A stretch of 18,880 nt of DNA from CAYRIF01 sp964424205 (GTDB taxonomy: Bacteria; Bacteroidota; Bacteroidia; Cytophagales; Cyclobacteriaceae): contig CAYRIF010000038.1 of NCBI GenBank assembly GCA_964424205.1, forward strand, positions 1-18,880, given 5' to 3'. The translations under genes and the position numbers were made by a program. Below the pieces are notes generated by a model. It saw only the letters and a program-made list of their open reading frames with translations. It was not told the DNA's origin and did not search any database. Positions 7,252-13,922 of this stretch are shown here, one piece after another; the first letter of the stretch is position 1, and each line of letters opens with the position of its first letter.

Positions 7252-7908
7252 TTACTCATTGATTGACGCCACAATGTCAATTCCACTCGAAACTCCTAAT
7301 CTATCTGCGCCAGCATCAACCATTGCTTTTGCTTGCTTATAGTTTTTTATACCTCCTGATGCCTTAATGCCGACACTATCTGGAAGCATTTCTCTCATCA
7401 GTTTAATATGCGCTACTTTCGCCCCTGCCCCAGCAAACCCTGTAGAAGTTTTAACAATATCAACTCCTGCTTCAACACATAGATTGCATGCCCGTACAAT
7501 TTCCTTATCGGATAAATAAGCTGTTTCTATAATTACTTTTAGCAATTTCCCATGTTTGTGTGAAAGGTTGGCACATTTTGCCAATTCAATTTTTACCCAC
7601 GGCATGCCTGCTTTGAACGCTGAAATATTCATCACCACATCAAGTTCATCTGCTCCATCAGCAATGGCTTTTTCTATTTCCGCTAGTTTCGTTTCAGTCA
7701 TATTATAACCCAACGGAAAACCAATAACAGTCACAAGCAGTACTTCCGAATCTTGCAGTTCTCTTTTTGCTTTTTTCACCCAAAACGGCGGCACACAGAT
7801 TCCCTTGAATTTATACTCCATCGCTTCTCTTGCTATCCTCACAATATCAGCATCGACCGTTGTGGGTTTTAAAACAGTATGTTCAATATAATCGTTGATT
7901 TTTTTCAT
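7252..7908 (-). CDS. deoC: Deoxyribose-phosphate aldolase
   Basis: A 218-aa class I aldolase splitting 2-deoxyribose 5-phosphate into glyceraldehyde 3-phosphate and acetaldehyde, in cytoplasmic deoxynucleoside catabolism. The TIM barrel carries the expected residues: Asp90 in DELDVVMN (E. coli Asp102), Schiff-base Lys153 in VKTSTGF (Lys167) and Lys182 in GIKASGGI (Lys201). It opens with DYIEHTVLKPTT, the standard strand 1. An upstream ATG at 7956 would add 16 residues and overlap the preceding gene; the ATG at 7908 gives the family N-terminus and begins 7 nt after that gene stops, so I use it. Co-transcription with the membrane protein upstream is likely. No other deo gene is present. Confidence 0.93.
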   Translation of the reverse strand: MKKINDYIEHTVLKPTTVDADIVRIAREAMEYKFKGICVPPFWVKKAKRELQDSEVLLVTVIGFPLGYNMTETKLAEIEKAIADGADELDVVMNISAFKAGMPWVKIELAKCANLSHKHGKLLKVIIETAYLSDKEIVRACNLCVEAGVDIVKTSTGFAGAGAKVAHIKLMREMLPDSVGIKASGGIKNYKQAKAMVDAGADRLGVSSGIDIVASINE

Positions 7909-7915
7909 AAAGATA

Positions 7916-8581
7916 TTACGCCCTCTTCTTATCCAAATAATTTGCAATGCCAGCAAACAGAAAATAGGCGATTAATGCTGAAATGGATACCTCAGCAATA
8001 TCATCTCCCTGCGGCATCACAAACATATTGACATAATTCATCAAAATCATAAAGCCAATAAAAATATACATGCCGTATTTTCCAACAGGTGATGTTGCTG
8101 TTGTTTTTTTTAGGTAATACCACATAGCAGAAACAACTAAAACTGCCTCTAATATAAAAGTAGCAGGGGCATTATTCCACAAGCCAAACCCCACTTTCAA
8201 CGAATTATCTCCCAGAATCGGAAGGTCAGGGGTATGAACAATCAAATCCGCAAACCAATGAGAGATTACTCCAAAAGCCATTACCGCCGCAATTGACTTC
8301 CTTCCAGGTTTTGATTTGGCAGGAATAACTAAATACAATAAATAAAAAAGCCCTGCCCACAGCAAACCACTCAAAAGTCCGTGTGTATAAGGGTAAAAAT
8401 ACATGTCAAATGAATTGACTTCGGTAAAATTAGGAATAAGTCTGACTTTTTCAATTCCTGCCATCATCAGCGGAAAAAATAAAATATCTACAAATTGTAC
8501 GATGATGAAAAGCATGCCCAGTGATGCCCTTTTTTCATATCCTTTTAGTGCTAATCCAGCTGCGTAATGTCCTATAAACAT
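7916..8581 (-). CDS. YdjM-like multipass membrane protein, putative metal-dependent hydrolase
   Basis: A 221-aa protein with about six membrane segments (near 22-40, 66-87, 97-116, 138-156, 168-188 and 198-214). The start MFIGHYAAGLALK, then QFVDILFF, YTHGLLSGL and SHWFADLIVHTPDLP, place His5, Asp32, His67, His108, Asp112 and His116 in the pattern of the YdjM/LexA-regulated membrane hydrolase group (PF04307-like), where His/Asp are thought to bind metal. No activity is established for close relatives. The gene precedes deoC by 7 nt and is probably co-transcribed; a functional link is unclear. The upstream region has TATCTTAG (complement of 8606-8613), a one-mismatch -7 box overlapped by an inverted repeat (arms 8587-8593 and 8609-8615). 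Confidence 0.7.
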   Translation of the reverse strand: MFIGHYAAGLALKGYEKRASLGMLFIIVQFVDILFFPLMMAGIEKVRLIPNFTEVNSFDMYFYPYTHGLLSGLLWAGLFYLLYLVIPAKSKPGRKSIAAVMAFGVISHWFADLIVHTPDLPILGDNSLKVGFGLWNNAPATFILEAVLVVSAMWYYLKKTTATSPVGKYGMYIFIGFMILMNYVNMFVMPQGDDIAEVSISALIAYFLFAGIANYLDKKRA

Positions 8582-8775
8582 AGTTTTATATCTCTTTAGT
8601 TTCCCCTAAGATATAAAATGTGATTGGGTTTTAAAAATAACAGGTTTGAACCATTAAGAAATTAAGGATTTTCATTGGTTTCATGGTTAATCGCTCGTTG
8701 GTATCCTTTGCAGGATTTTTTCTTATGTTAAGCTTTCCATTTCAAAATTACGCCACTTCTAAATGGCTTGGTGTT

Positions 8776-9168
8776 TTAGTGTACCAACCCACACTCCTTG
8801 CAAAACTTTTTCTTACCTGGTTTGCGCTTTTTTGGTTTATGCTTATGCCCAAAATAAGACGGGTCAGAATATTGCGGTTTTTTCATCTGGCGATCCCTCT
8901 TCTTATATTTTTTCACATTGTCCTTCATCCGCTGATTAAACTCGGCAATCAAATCTTTCTGCTTTTTAGGGGATTTTGACTTGCCCTGCTTTTTGTTCTT
9001 TTTTGAACTAGCTACATTGTCATCGTAACTCCATGCATCCCTTGATGATGGCGCGTACTGTTGTGTTGTTTCTTTTTTATTTTTATTTTTCTTCGACTGG
9101 GCATTAACGCTCACGCTGAAAAGCAATAGCAAACTAAAAATTCCTATAAATAACTTCATATGCTTCAT
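8776..9168 (-). CDS. Secreted lysine-rich protein with C-terminal CxxC
   Basis: A 130-aa protein with a clear Sec signal peptide (KLFIGIFSLLLLFSVSVNA, cleavage near residue 23). The mature part has about 30 lysines in 107 residues, clustered as KKNKNKK, SKKNKKQGKSK and PKKRKPGKKK, so it is strongly basic and probably disordered. It ends FCKECGLVH, with Cys123 and Cys126 as a CxxC. No family was recognised. A basic secreted protein could bind lipopolysaccharide, nucleic acid or acidic glycans, but nothing proves it. An in-frame ATG three codons later (9159) is an alternative start; the -7 box at 9173-9180 is so close to 9168 that the second ATG may be used. A hydrophobic plus-strand frame overlaps it but is the antisense reflection of its lysine codons. 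Confidence 0.7.
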   Translation of the reverse strand: MKHMKLFIGIFSLLLLFSVSVNAQSKKNKNKKETTQQYAPSSRDAWSYDDNVASSKKNKKQGKSKSPKKQKDLIAEFNQRMKDNVKKYKKRDRQMKKPQYSDPSYFGHKHKPKKRKPGKKKFCKECGLVH

Positions 9169-9501
9169 CCTACAAAAATAAGTCCATCGTTACATATAAT
9201 AACTGTTATTAAGATAATAAATTGTTTATGTACCATTTTTAAGAACAATTATAAAATGATGGACACCTATTACAAAATCAACAAAACTAGTTATTTGATA
9301 GGTTATTAAGGTTAAGTGCTAAGTAATACCGCTTTTCGTTACTTTTTTAGCTTACTAGACTTCAAGAAAGAATGACCTAATGCATTAATGATTGAATATA
9401 GCTATTATCGCATTCAATTATTTCTACATTGAAAATTTACCAAATAACAAAGGTTTGCATATGTTCTTATTCACGCTGTATAAATTAGAACTCCACTGTT
9501 A
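9169..9501. other. Gene-poor stretch (333 bp)
   Basis: No convincing gene on either strand; the longest ATG frame I noticed is 17 codons. It contains TATTTTTG on the minus strand (complement of 9173-9180), a perfect TAnnTTTG -7 box for the lysine-rich gene, and a small palindrome AATAAC-T-GTTATT at 9198-9210 near the -33 position. The remainder is AT-rich with no terminator or repeat I could identify. Confidence 0.5.
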
Positions 9502-10002
9502 TTAATAACTCAACTTCGCCACCAGCATTGTTTGCTGCCTTCTAAAAATCCATGGTGCCATAGCATCTGCATTAGCCCAAATTTCTATTTTTTTGGCTTT
9601 AATATCTTTTTCAATGCCCGCAAGCTCACTATCTGCTTTGTTCCGCTCGCAATACCAAGCCATCCCTGATTTTATGAGGTTGTAATTCAGCATTGAGCCA
9701 TCTTCCAAGACAATTGTCGCAAATGAATTTCCAAAACGGTCTTTTCCAAAAAGCTCAATTTCTAGTATCTTGTTTAAAACAAGCTTAGCGGTCCAGTCTT
9801 TTGCGGCAATACCATAAGCCTGGTCAATATGTGGGCAGTCAATGCTCTTCAATTTAATTTGACGAGGGTCGCCGTCGTTATCAATAATCTGAAGTGTGCT
9901 TCCATCAAGGACAGCCGTTACTTTTCCGTTGAACTTGTTTTGGGCAGATAAATGAAGGGTAGCAAAAAATAGTGTTACAGTTAAAAAAAATAGCGTTTTC
10001 AT
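9502..10002 (-). CDS. Secreted SNase-fold (thermonuclease-like) protein with altered active site
   Basis: A 166-aa protein with a signal peptide (KTLFFLTVTLFFATLHLSA, cleavage near 20), so periplasmic or secreted. Residues 23-145 follow the staphylococcal nuclease OB-fold: GKVTAVLDGSTLQI, QIKLKSIDCPHIDQAYG, KDRFGNSFATIVLEDG and LNYNLIKSGMAWYCER. Aligned by motif to SNase, the residues are Asp21 to Ser35, Arg35 to Lys50, Asp40 to Asp55 (kept), Glu43 to His58 and Arg87 to Asn92. Four of the five key metal/catalytic positions therefore differ, so Ca2+-dependent nuclease activity is doubtful. The fold may now bind nucleic acid or another ligand. The gene stands alone, with TACTTTTG (complement of 10026-10033) as its likely -7 box. 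Confidence 0.85.
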   Translation of the reverse strand: MKTLFFLTVTLFFATLHLSAQNKFNGKVTAVLDGSTLQIIDNDGDPRQIKLKSIDCPHIDQAYGIAAKDWTAKLVLNKILEIELFGKDRFGNSFATIVLEDGSMLNYNLIKSGMAWYCERNKADSELAGIEKDIKAKKIEIWANADAMAPWIFRRQQTMLVAKLSY

Positions 10003-10025
10003 ATCTAGTGATATTTAATGTCCTA

Positions 10026-10033
10026 CAAAAGTA
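10026..10033 (-). promoter_or_regulatory. -7 box upstream of the SNase-like gene
   Basis: The minus strand reads TACTTTTG, an exact TAnnTTTG. It is followed by TAGGA, the same continuation seen after the -7 box at 9173-9180. No TTG lies at 19-21 nt upstream, so the promoter call rests on one element. Confidence 0.4.
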
Positions 10034-10256
10034 GTAGCGCCAACTTAATACACCTAATCAATTCATTTTCAAACATCGATTATGTAATGTTTTGGATTTG
10101 ATGATTTGTAGGTCGTCCAATAGAATATTAGAATATTACAACAAAAACATCATGCCTCATCCTATTTTATAACTAAAACCATACTTTCAGCATAATATAA
10201 AGACTTTCAGAAAAACTTTAAGCTAGTTTCCCTACATTTTGATGGTCAATAAGTTA

Positions 10257-10379
10257 AGGTGACACATATCATGTTATCCTATAAAAAATATCCGCTTACG
10301 TTCCATTTTTCGCAAAAAGAATTTAAAAAAGAAGCAATCCATTGTTTCCCACATTGGGATGTAATGATAAGAGACACCT
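10257..10379. repeat. Imperfect inverted-repeat-bounded segment, possible decayed mobile element end
   Basis: The left end (10257-10279) and the reverse complement of the right end (10357-10379) share about 17 of 23 positions, including AGGTG, TATCAT and ATCC. The segments just left of each end, 10226-10253 and 10344-10371, also resemble each other in direct orientation (GTTTCCC, ACATT, GATG, ATAAG). No flanking target duplication is visible and no transposase is present. Confidence 0.3.
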
Positions 10380-10423
10380 CATGTATAAAAATGCCAAAAA
10401 ATAGGAAAAATTATTTATCTTAA
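10271..10423 (+). CDS. Possible 50-codon ORF (doubtful)
   Basis: An ATG-started frame of 50 codons ending in TAA. The product would be basic (MLSYKKYPLTFHFSQKEFKK at the start) with no signal peptide, membrane helix or known motif. No convincing promoter lies just upstream, and the frame coincides with the imperfect inverted repeat segment. In AT-rich DNA a 50-codon frame can occur by chance; it could also be a fragment of a mobile-element gene. Confidence 0.15.
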   Translation: MLSYKKYPLTFHFSQKEFKKEAIHCFPHWDVMIRDTSCIKMPKNRKNYLS

Positions 10424-10528
10424 ACATTGCGCTCTACTAATTCTTAGTAGACCAAGCTATATTTTAAAGACTTCTAAATAAAATCAAGACTTATTGCATA
10501 TACATTATATTATTCAGGTTTATTATTA

Positions 10529-10536
10529 TAAATTTG
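10529..10536 (+). promoter_or_regulatory. Candidate -7 box for carB
   Basis: TAAATTTG is an exact TAnnTTTG and lies 47 nt before the carB start. I found no TTG/TTTG at the usual 19-21 nt upstream, so it is only a partial promoter match. Confidence 0.4.
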
Positions 10537-10583
10537 TGCAATTTGAATCTCAAGTATTAACCTAACTAACCCTGTGCTCTCAT

Positions 10584-13397
10584 ATGCCTAGAGACCATCG
10601 TATCAAATNNNNNNNNNNTATCGGAAGTGGTCCTATTGTAATTGGACAAGCATGTGAGTTTGATTATGCAGGGTCACAAGCCTCTCGCTCTCTCAGAGAA
10701 GAAGGAATCGAAGTGACGCTCATCAATAACAACCCTGCGACCATCATGACTGACAGTGTCACGGCTGACAATGTGTACTTAGACCCGCTGACCAAAAAAT
10801 CTATCACGAAGATTCTAAAAAAGCATAAAATTGATGCTGTTTTGCCAACCATGGGTGGGCAGACTGCTTTGAACCTTGCCATTGACTGCGAAAAAGCAGG
10901 CATCTGGAAAGCCTTTGGGGTAAAAATTATTGGGGTTGATATCAAAGCCATTGAAACCACTGAAGACCGTGAATTGTTCAGGTTGAAAATGAAGGAGCTA
11001 AACGTCAATACTTGCCAAGGGGCTACGGCAACCTCATTTTTACAAGGAAAAGAAATAGCGCAAGAAATTGGCTTTCCACTGGTAATCAGACCCTCCTATA
11101 CCCTTGGTGGAACAGGCGGAGGATTTGTGGAAACTCCTGAAGAATTTGATAAGGCACTCAATACAGGGCTGCATGCATCACCTATTCATGAAGTACTGGT
11201 AGAGAAAAGTATCATGGGATGGAAAGAGTATGAGCTAGAATTGCTACGAGACAATGTGGGCAATATCATTATCATTTGCTCTATCGAAAATTTTGACCCG
11301 ATGGGAATCCATACTGGAGATTCCATCACAGTAGCGCCAGCCATGACATTACCAGATACTGTTTATCAAAACATGCGAAACCTCGCCATGAAAATGATGA
11401 ATGGTATTGGCCAGTTTGCTGGCGGGTGTAATGTACAGTTTTCGGTAAACCCTGTCAACGACGAAATTATTGCCATTGAAATAAACCCTAGGGTATCAAG
11501 GTCCTCTGCCTTGGCTTCCAAAGCAACTGGTTACCCTATTGCAAAAATAGCTGCTAAGCTTGCCATTGGTTATAACTTAGACGAGTTAAAAAATCAAATC
11601 ACAAAAACTACTTCAGCTTATTTTGAACCCGCATTGGATTACGTGATTGTAAAAATTCCACGATGGAACTTTGATAAATTCAAAGGCTCGGACAGGCACC
11701 TAGGTTTGCAAATGAAGTCAGTGGGCGAAGTGATGGGCATCGGCAGAAACTTCCAAGAGGCATTGCAAAAAGCATGTCAATCGCTTGAAATAAAAAGAAA
11801 CGGATTAGGAGCAGATGGCAAAGAGTTAAGAGACCAAGAGGCTATTTTAGAAAGCCTAGCATGTCCCAGCTGGAACAGACTCTTCCATATTTATGATGCT
11901 TTCAAATTAGGCATCCCCATGAAAACCATTCAGTCAATCACTAAAATCGACAAATGGTTTTTGCACCAGATTGAAGAACTGATTGTTTTGGAGAAAGAAA
12001 TTGAAAAATACTCGCTTGAGACAATTCCGAAAAACTTATTGCGCACTGCCAAAGAAAGAGGCTATGCCGACAGACAGCTAGGGCACTTGATGAAATGTCT
12101 AGAAAGTGAAGTCTATGATAAAAGAAATGATTTAGGCATCAAAAGAGTTTACAAATTAGTAGATACCTGTGCCGCGGAGTTTGAAGCAAAAACACCCTAT
12201 TACTACTCCACTTTCGAAGCGGAAAACGAGTCAGTTTCATCAAAAAACAAAAAAATTGTAGTACTCGGTTCTGGTCCAAATAGAATCGGGCAAGGGATAG
12301 AGTTTGATTACTGTTGTGTGCACGGCGTGTTAGCTGCCAAGGAATGTGGTTATGAAACCATCATGATTAATTGCAACCCTGAAACAGTCTCTACTGATTT
12401 TGATGTGGCAGACAAGCTATACTTTGAGCCTGTTTTTTGGGAGCATATTTATGATATCATTTTGCATGAAAATCCTGTAGGAGTTATTGTGCAACTAGGA
12501 GGACAAACTGCTTTGAAGTTGGCAGAAAAGCTAACCAAGTATGGCATCAAAATATTAGGAACTTCTTATGAAGCACTCGATTTGGCTGAAGATAGAGGAA
12601 GTTTTTCTGATCTTTTGAAAGAAAATGAAATCCCTTACCCAAAATATGGCGTGATTGAAGATGCCGATGCTGCCTTGGAATTATCAAAAGAATTGGGCTT
12701 CCCACTTTTGGTACGACCCTCGTATGTGCTAGGTGGACAAGGAATGAAAATTGTCATCAATGAAAAAGAACTAGAATCGCATGTCGTGAATATCATGAAG
12801 GATATTCCTGGTAATAAAATTTTGCTTGACCATTTTCTGGATGGTGCCTATGAAGCAGAGGCAGATGCTATTTGTGATGGAGAAGATGTTCATATCTTAG
12901 GAATCATGCAGCACATCGAACCGGCAGGAATTCACTCTGGAGATTCGTATGCGGTGTTGCCTCCTTATAACTTAGGAGATTTTGTGATTCAGCAAATAGA
13001 GCGCTACACCAAAAAAATCGCGTTGGCGCTTAAAACAGTTGGCCTCCTTAACATTCAGTTTGCTGTTAAAGATGACAAAGTTTACATCATTGAAGCAAAC
13101 CCTAGGGCAAGTAGAACAGTGCCATTTATTAGCAAGGCATACAAAGAACCCTATGTGAATTACGCCACAAAAGTGATGTTGGGAGAAAAGAAAGTTGCGG
13201 ACTTTGATTTCAAACCTTATAAAAAAGGGTATGCCATTAAGGTGCCAGTATTTTCGTTCGATAAATTTCCGAATGTGAATAAAGAGCTTGGGCCAGAAAT
13301 GAAATCCACAGGAGAAGCCATCTATTTCATCGATGATTTGATGGATGATTATTTCTTAGAAATCTATAGTGAACGTAACCTTTACTTGAGTAAATAG
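10584..13397 (+). CDS. carB: Carbamoyl-phosphate synthase large subunit, lacking the MGS regulatory domain
   Basis: This makes carbamoyl phosphate from bicarbonate, ATP and ammonia delivered by CarA, for pyrimidine and arginine synthesis. The 937-aa product has two ATP-grasp halves. In the first, Arg129, Arg169 (VIRPSYTLGG), Glu215, Glu299, Asn301 and Arg303 occupy the same numbers as in E. coli CarB. The second begins near 557 (VVLGSGPNRIGQGIEFDY), with VRPSYVLGGQG near 711 and IIEANPRASR near 840. The start MPRDHRIK aligns with E. coli MPKRTDIK. The protein stops about 136 residues before the E. coli end (1073), where the MGS-like allosteric domain would begin; such short CarBs are, from memory, usual in several Bacteroidota groups. 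Ten N bases remove residues 9-12. carA is not nearby. Confidence 0.96.
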   Translation: MPRDHRIKXXXXIGSGPIVIGQACEFDYAGSQASRSLREEGIEVTLINNNPATIMTDSVTADNVYLDPLTKKSITKILKKHKIDAVLPTMGGQTALNLAIDCEKAGIWKAFGVKIIGVDIKAIETTEDRELFRLKMKELNVNTCQGATATSFLQGKEIAQEIGFPLVIRPSYTLGGTGGGFVETPEEFDKALNTGLHASPIHEVLVEKSIMGWKEYELELLRDNVGNIIIICSIENFDPMGIHTGDSITVAPAMTLPDTVYQNMRNLAMKMMNGIGQFAGGCNVQFSVNPVNDEIIAIEINPRVSRSSALASKATGYPIAKIAAKLAIGYNLDELKNQITKTTSAYFEPALDYVIVKIPRWNFDKFKGSDRHLGLQMKSVGEVMGIGRNFQEALQKACQSLEIKRNGLGADGKELRDQEAILESLACPSWNRLFHIYDAFKLGIPMKTIQSITKIDKWFLHQIEELIVLEKEIEKYSLETIPKNLLRTAKERGYADRQLGHLMKCLESEVYDKRNDLGIKRVYKLVDTCAAEFEAKTPYYYSTFEAENESVSSKNKKIVVLGSGPNRIGQGIEFDYCCVHGVLAAKECGYETIMINCNPETVSTDFDVADKLYFEPVFWEHIYDIILHENPVGVIVQLGGQTALKLAEKLTKYGIKILGTSYEALDLAEDRGSFSDLLKENEIPYPKYGVIEDADAALELSKELGFPLLVRPSYVLGGQGMKIVINEKELESHVVNIMKDIPGNKILLDHFLDGAYEAEADAICDGEDVHILGIMQHIEPAGIHSGDSYAVLPPYNLGDFVIQQIERYTKKIALALKTVGLLNIQFAVKDDKVYIIEANPRASRTVPFISKAYKEPYVNYATKVMLGEKKVADFDFKPYKKGYAIKVPVFSFDKFPNVNKELGPEMKSTGEAIYFIDDLMDDYFLEIYSERNLYLSK
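10609..10618. other. Run of 10 undetermined bases inside carB
   Basis: Ten N bases replace most of codons 9-12. The reading frame and residue spacing to the IGSGP loop agree exactly with E. coli CarB, where SILI fills this place, so the gap size appears correct and no frameshift is implied. Confidence 0.95.
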
Positions 13398-13530
13398 TTT
13401 AAACAATAAGTTATAAGTAAACTTTAATATCGATAGATTATACAAACAAGACTTCAAACTTTTCTGAAAACTGGGAGGCTAGGTGCTCAAAGTCAGGAGA
13501 TAGGAGTAATCTCTCAAAGCTTCAAACCTC

Positions 13531-13558
13531 GATTTTCCAACTGTTTGATTTTCCAACT
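13531..13558. repeat. Short direct repeat GATTTTCCAACT x2
   Basis: GATTTTCCAACT occurs at 13531-13542 and 13547-13558, separated by GTTT (16-nt period), in the carB-DUF4834 gap. It is followed by a T run. Its significance is unknown; it may simply be a local duplication. Confidence 0.45.
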
Positions 13559-13572
13559 TTTTTATAAATCTG

Positions 13573-13603
13573 TTGATAGTTAATTTATTGAGTACTATAT
13601 TTT
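13573..13603 (+). promoter_or_regulatory. Candidate promoter of the DUF4834 gene
   Basis: TTG at 13573-13575, 20 nt, then TATATTTT at 13596-13603, one mismatch from TAnnTTTG. It lies 19 nt before the start codon at 13623. Confidence 0.45.
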
Positions 13604-13622
13604 AAAACCACAATACATACAC

Positions 13623-13844
13623 ATGTTAAAAGCATTATTTATATTTTTTCTAATCGGCTACCTTATTTTAAAATTCGGGCGATTTATTTTTAAGTACCTT
13701 TTTCTAATGGCTGGCGGTTTCGACAGCAGGAATCAAAGACCAACACCAACCGAAGGAGACATCAAAGTTAACATTCCGTCAGACCTGAAGGACAAGCAGG
13801 ATTTTGATGGCGGAGAATATGTCGACTATGAAGATGTGAAGTAA
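13623..13844 (+). CDS. DUF4834-family small membrane protein
   Basis: A 73-aa protein with one N-terminal membrane segment (residues 4-30, LFIFFLIGYLILKFGRFIFKY) and a polar tail ending GGEYVDYEDVK. The hydrophobic anchor plus GEYVDYE(D/E)VK ending is characteristic of DUF4834, a small Bacteroidota family with no known function. The tail (about 35-73) would face the cytoplasm or periplasm; its orientation cannot be told from the sequence. It lies between carB and accD on the same strand, 78 nt before accD, with its own promoter candidate. Confidence 0.85.
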   Translation: MLKALFIFFLIGYLILKFGRFIFKYLFLMAGGFDSRNQRPTPTEGDIKVNIPSDLKDKQDFDGGEYVDYEDVK

Positions 13845-13897
13845 TTTTCGCCATTCAGAATATCCCGTAAATCCTTAGCATTTATAAAAAATATAAA

Positions 13898-13905
13898 TAC
13901 CTTTA
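13898..13905 (+). promoter_or_regulatory. Candidate -7 box for accD
   Basis: TACCTTTA differs from TAnnTTTG in the last base and lies 17 nt before the accD start. No clear -33 box was found, so accD may also be read through from the DUF4834 gene. Confidence 0.3.
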
Positions 13906-13922
13906 GCCTCTAAATTTTTTAT

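Larger units (their letters stand above)
10003..10583. other. Gene-poor region upstream of carB (581 bp)
   Basis: No established gene. Its left end holds the -7 box TACTTTTG (complement of 10026-10033) for the SNase-like gene; its right end holds TAAATTTG at 10529-10536 before carB. In between are two diverged 28-nt copies (10226-10253 and 10344-10371), an imperfect 23-nt inverted repeat pair ending near 10257 and 10379, a 50-codon frame (10271-10423), and a palindrome TCTACTAA-TTC-TTAGTAGA (10433-10451). A decayed insertion element is one reading. Confidence 0.5.

Noticed and set aside
7252..7956. Longer deoC start at 7956
   Set aside because: It would overlap the upstream gene by 41 bases and add residues not found in the family; the ATG at 7908 gives the normal N-terminus.
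8683..8979. 98-codon hydrophobic plus-strand frame resembling a small membrane protein
   Set aside because: Its Phe/Leu-rich character is the reverse complement of the Lys codons of the secreted lysine-rich gene; no promoter was seen and the minus-strand gene has a proper signal peptide.
10664..11008. 114-codon minus-strand frame within carB
   Set aside because: It is antisense to the highly conserved first ATP-grasp half of carB.
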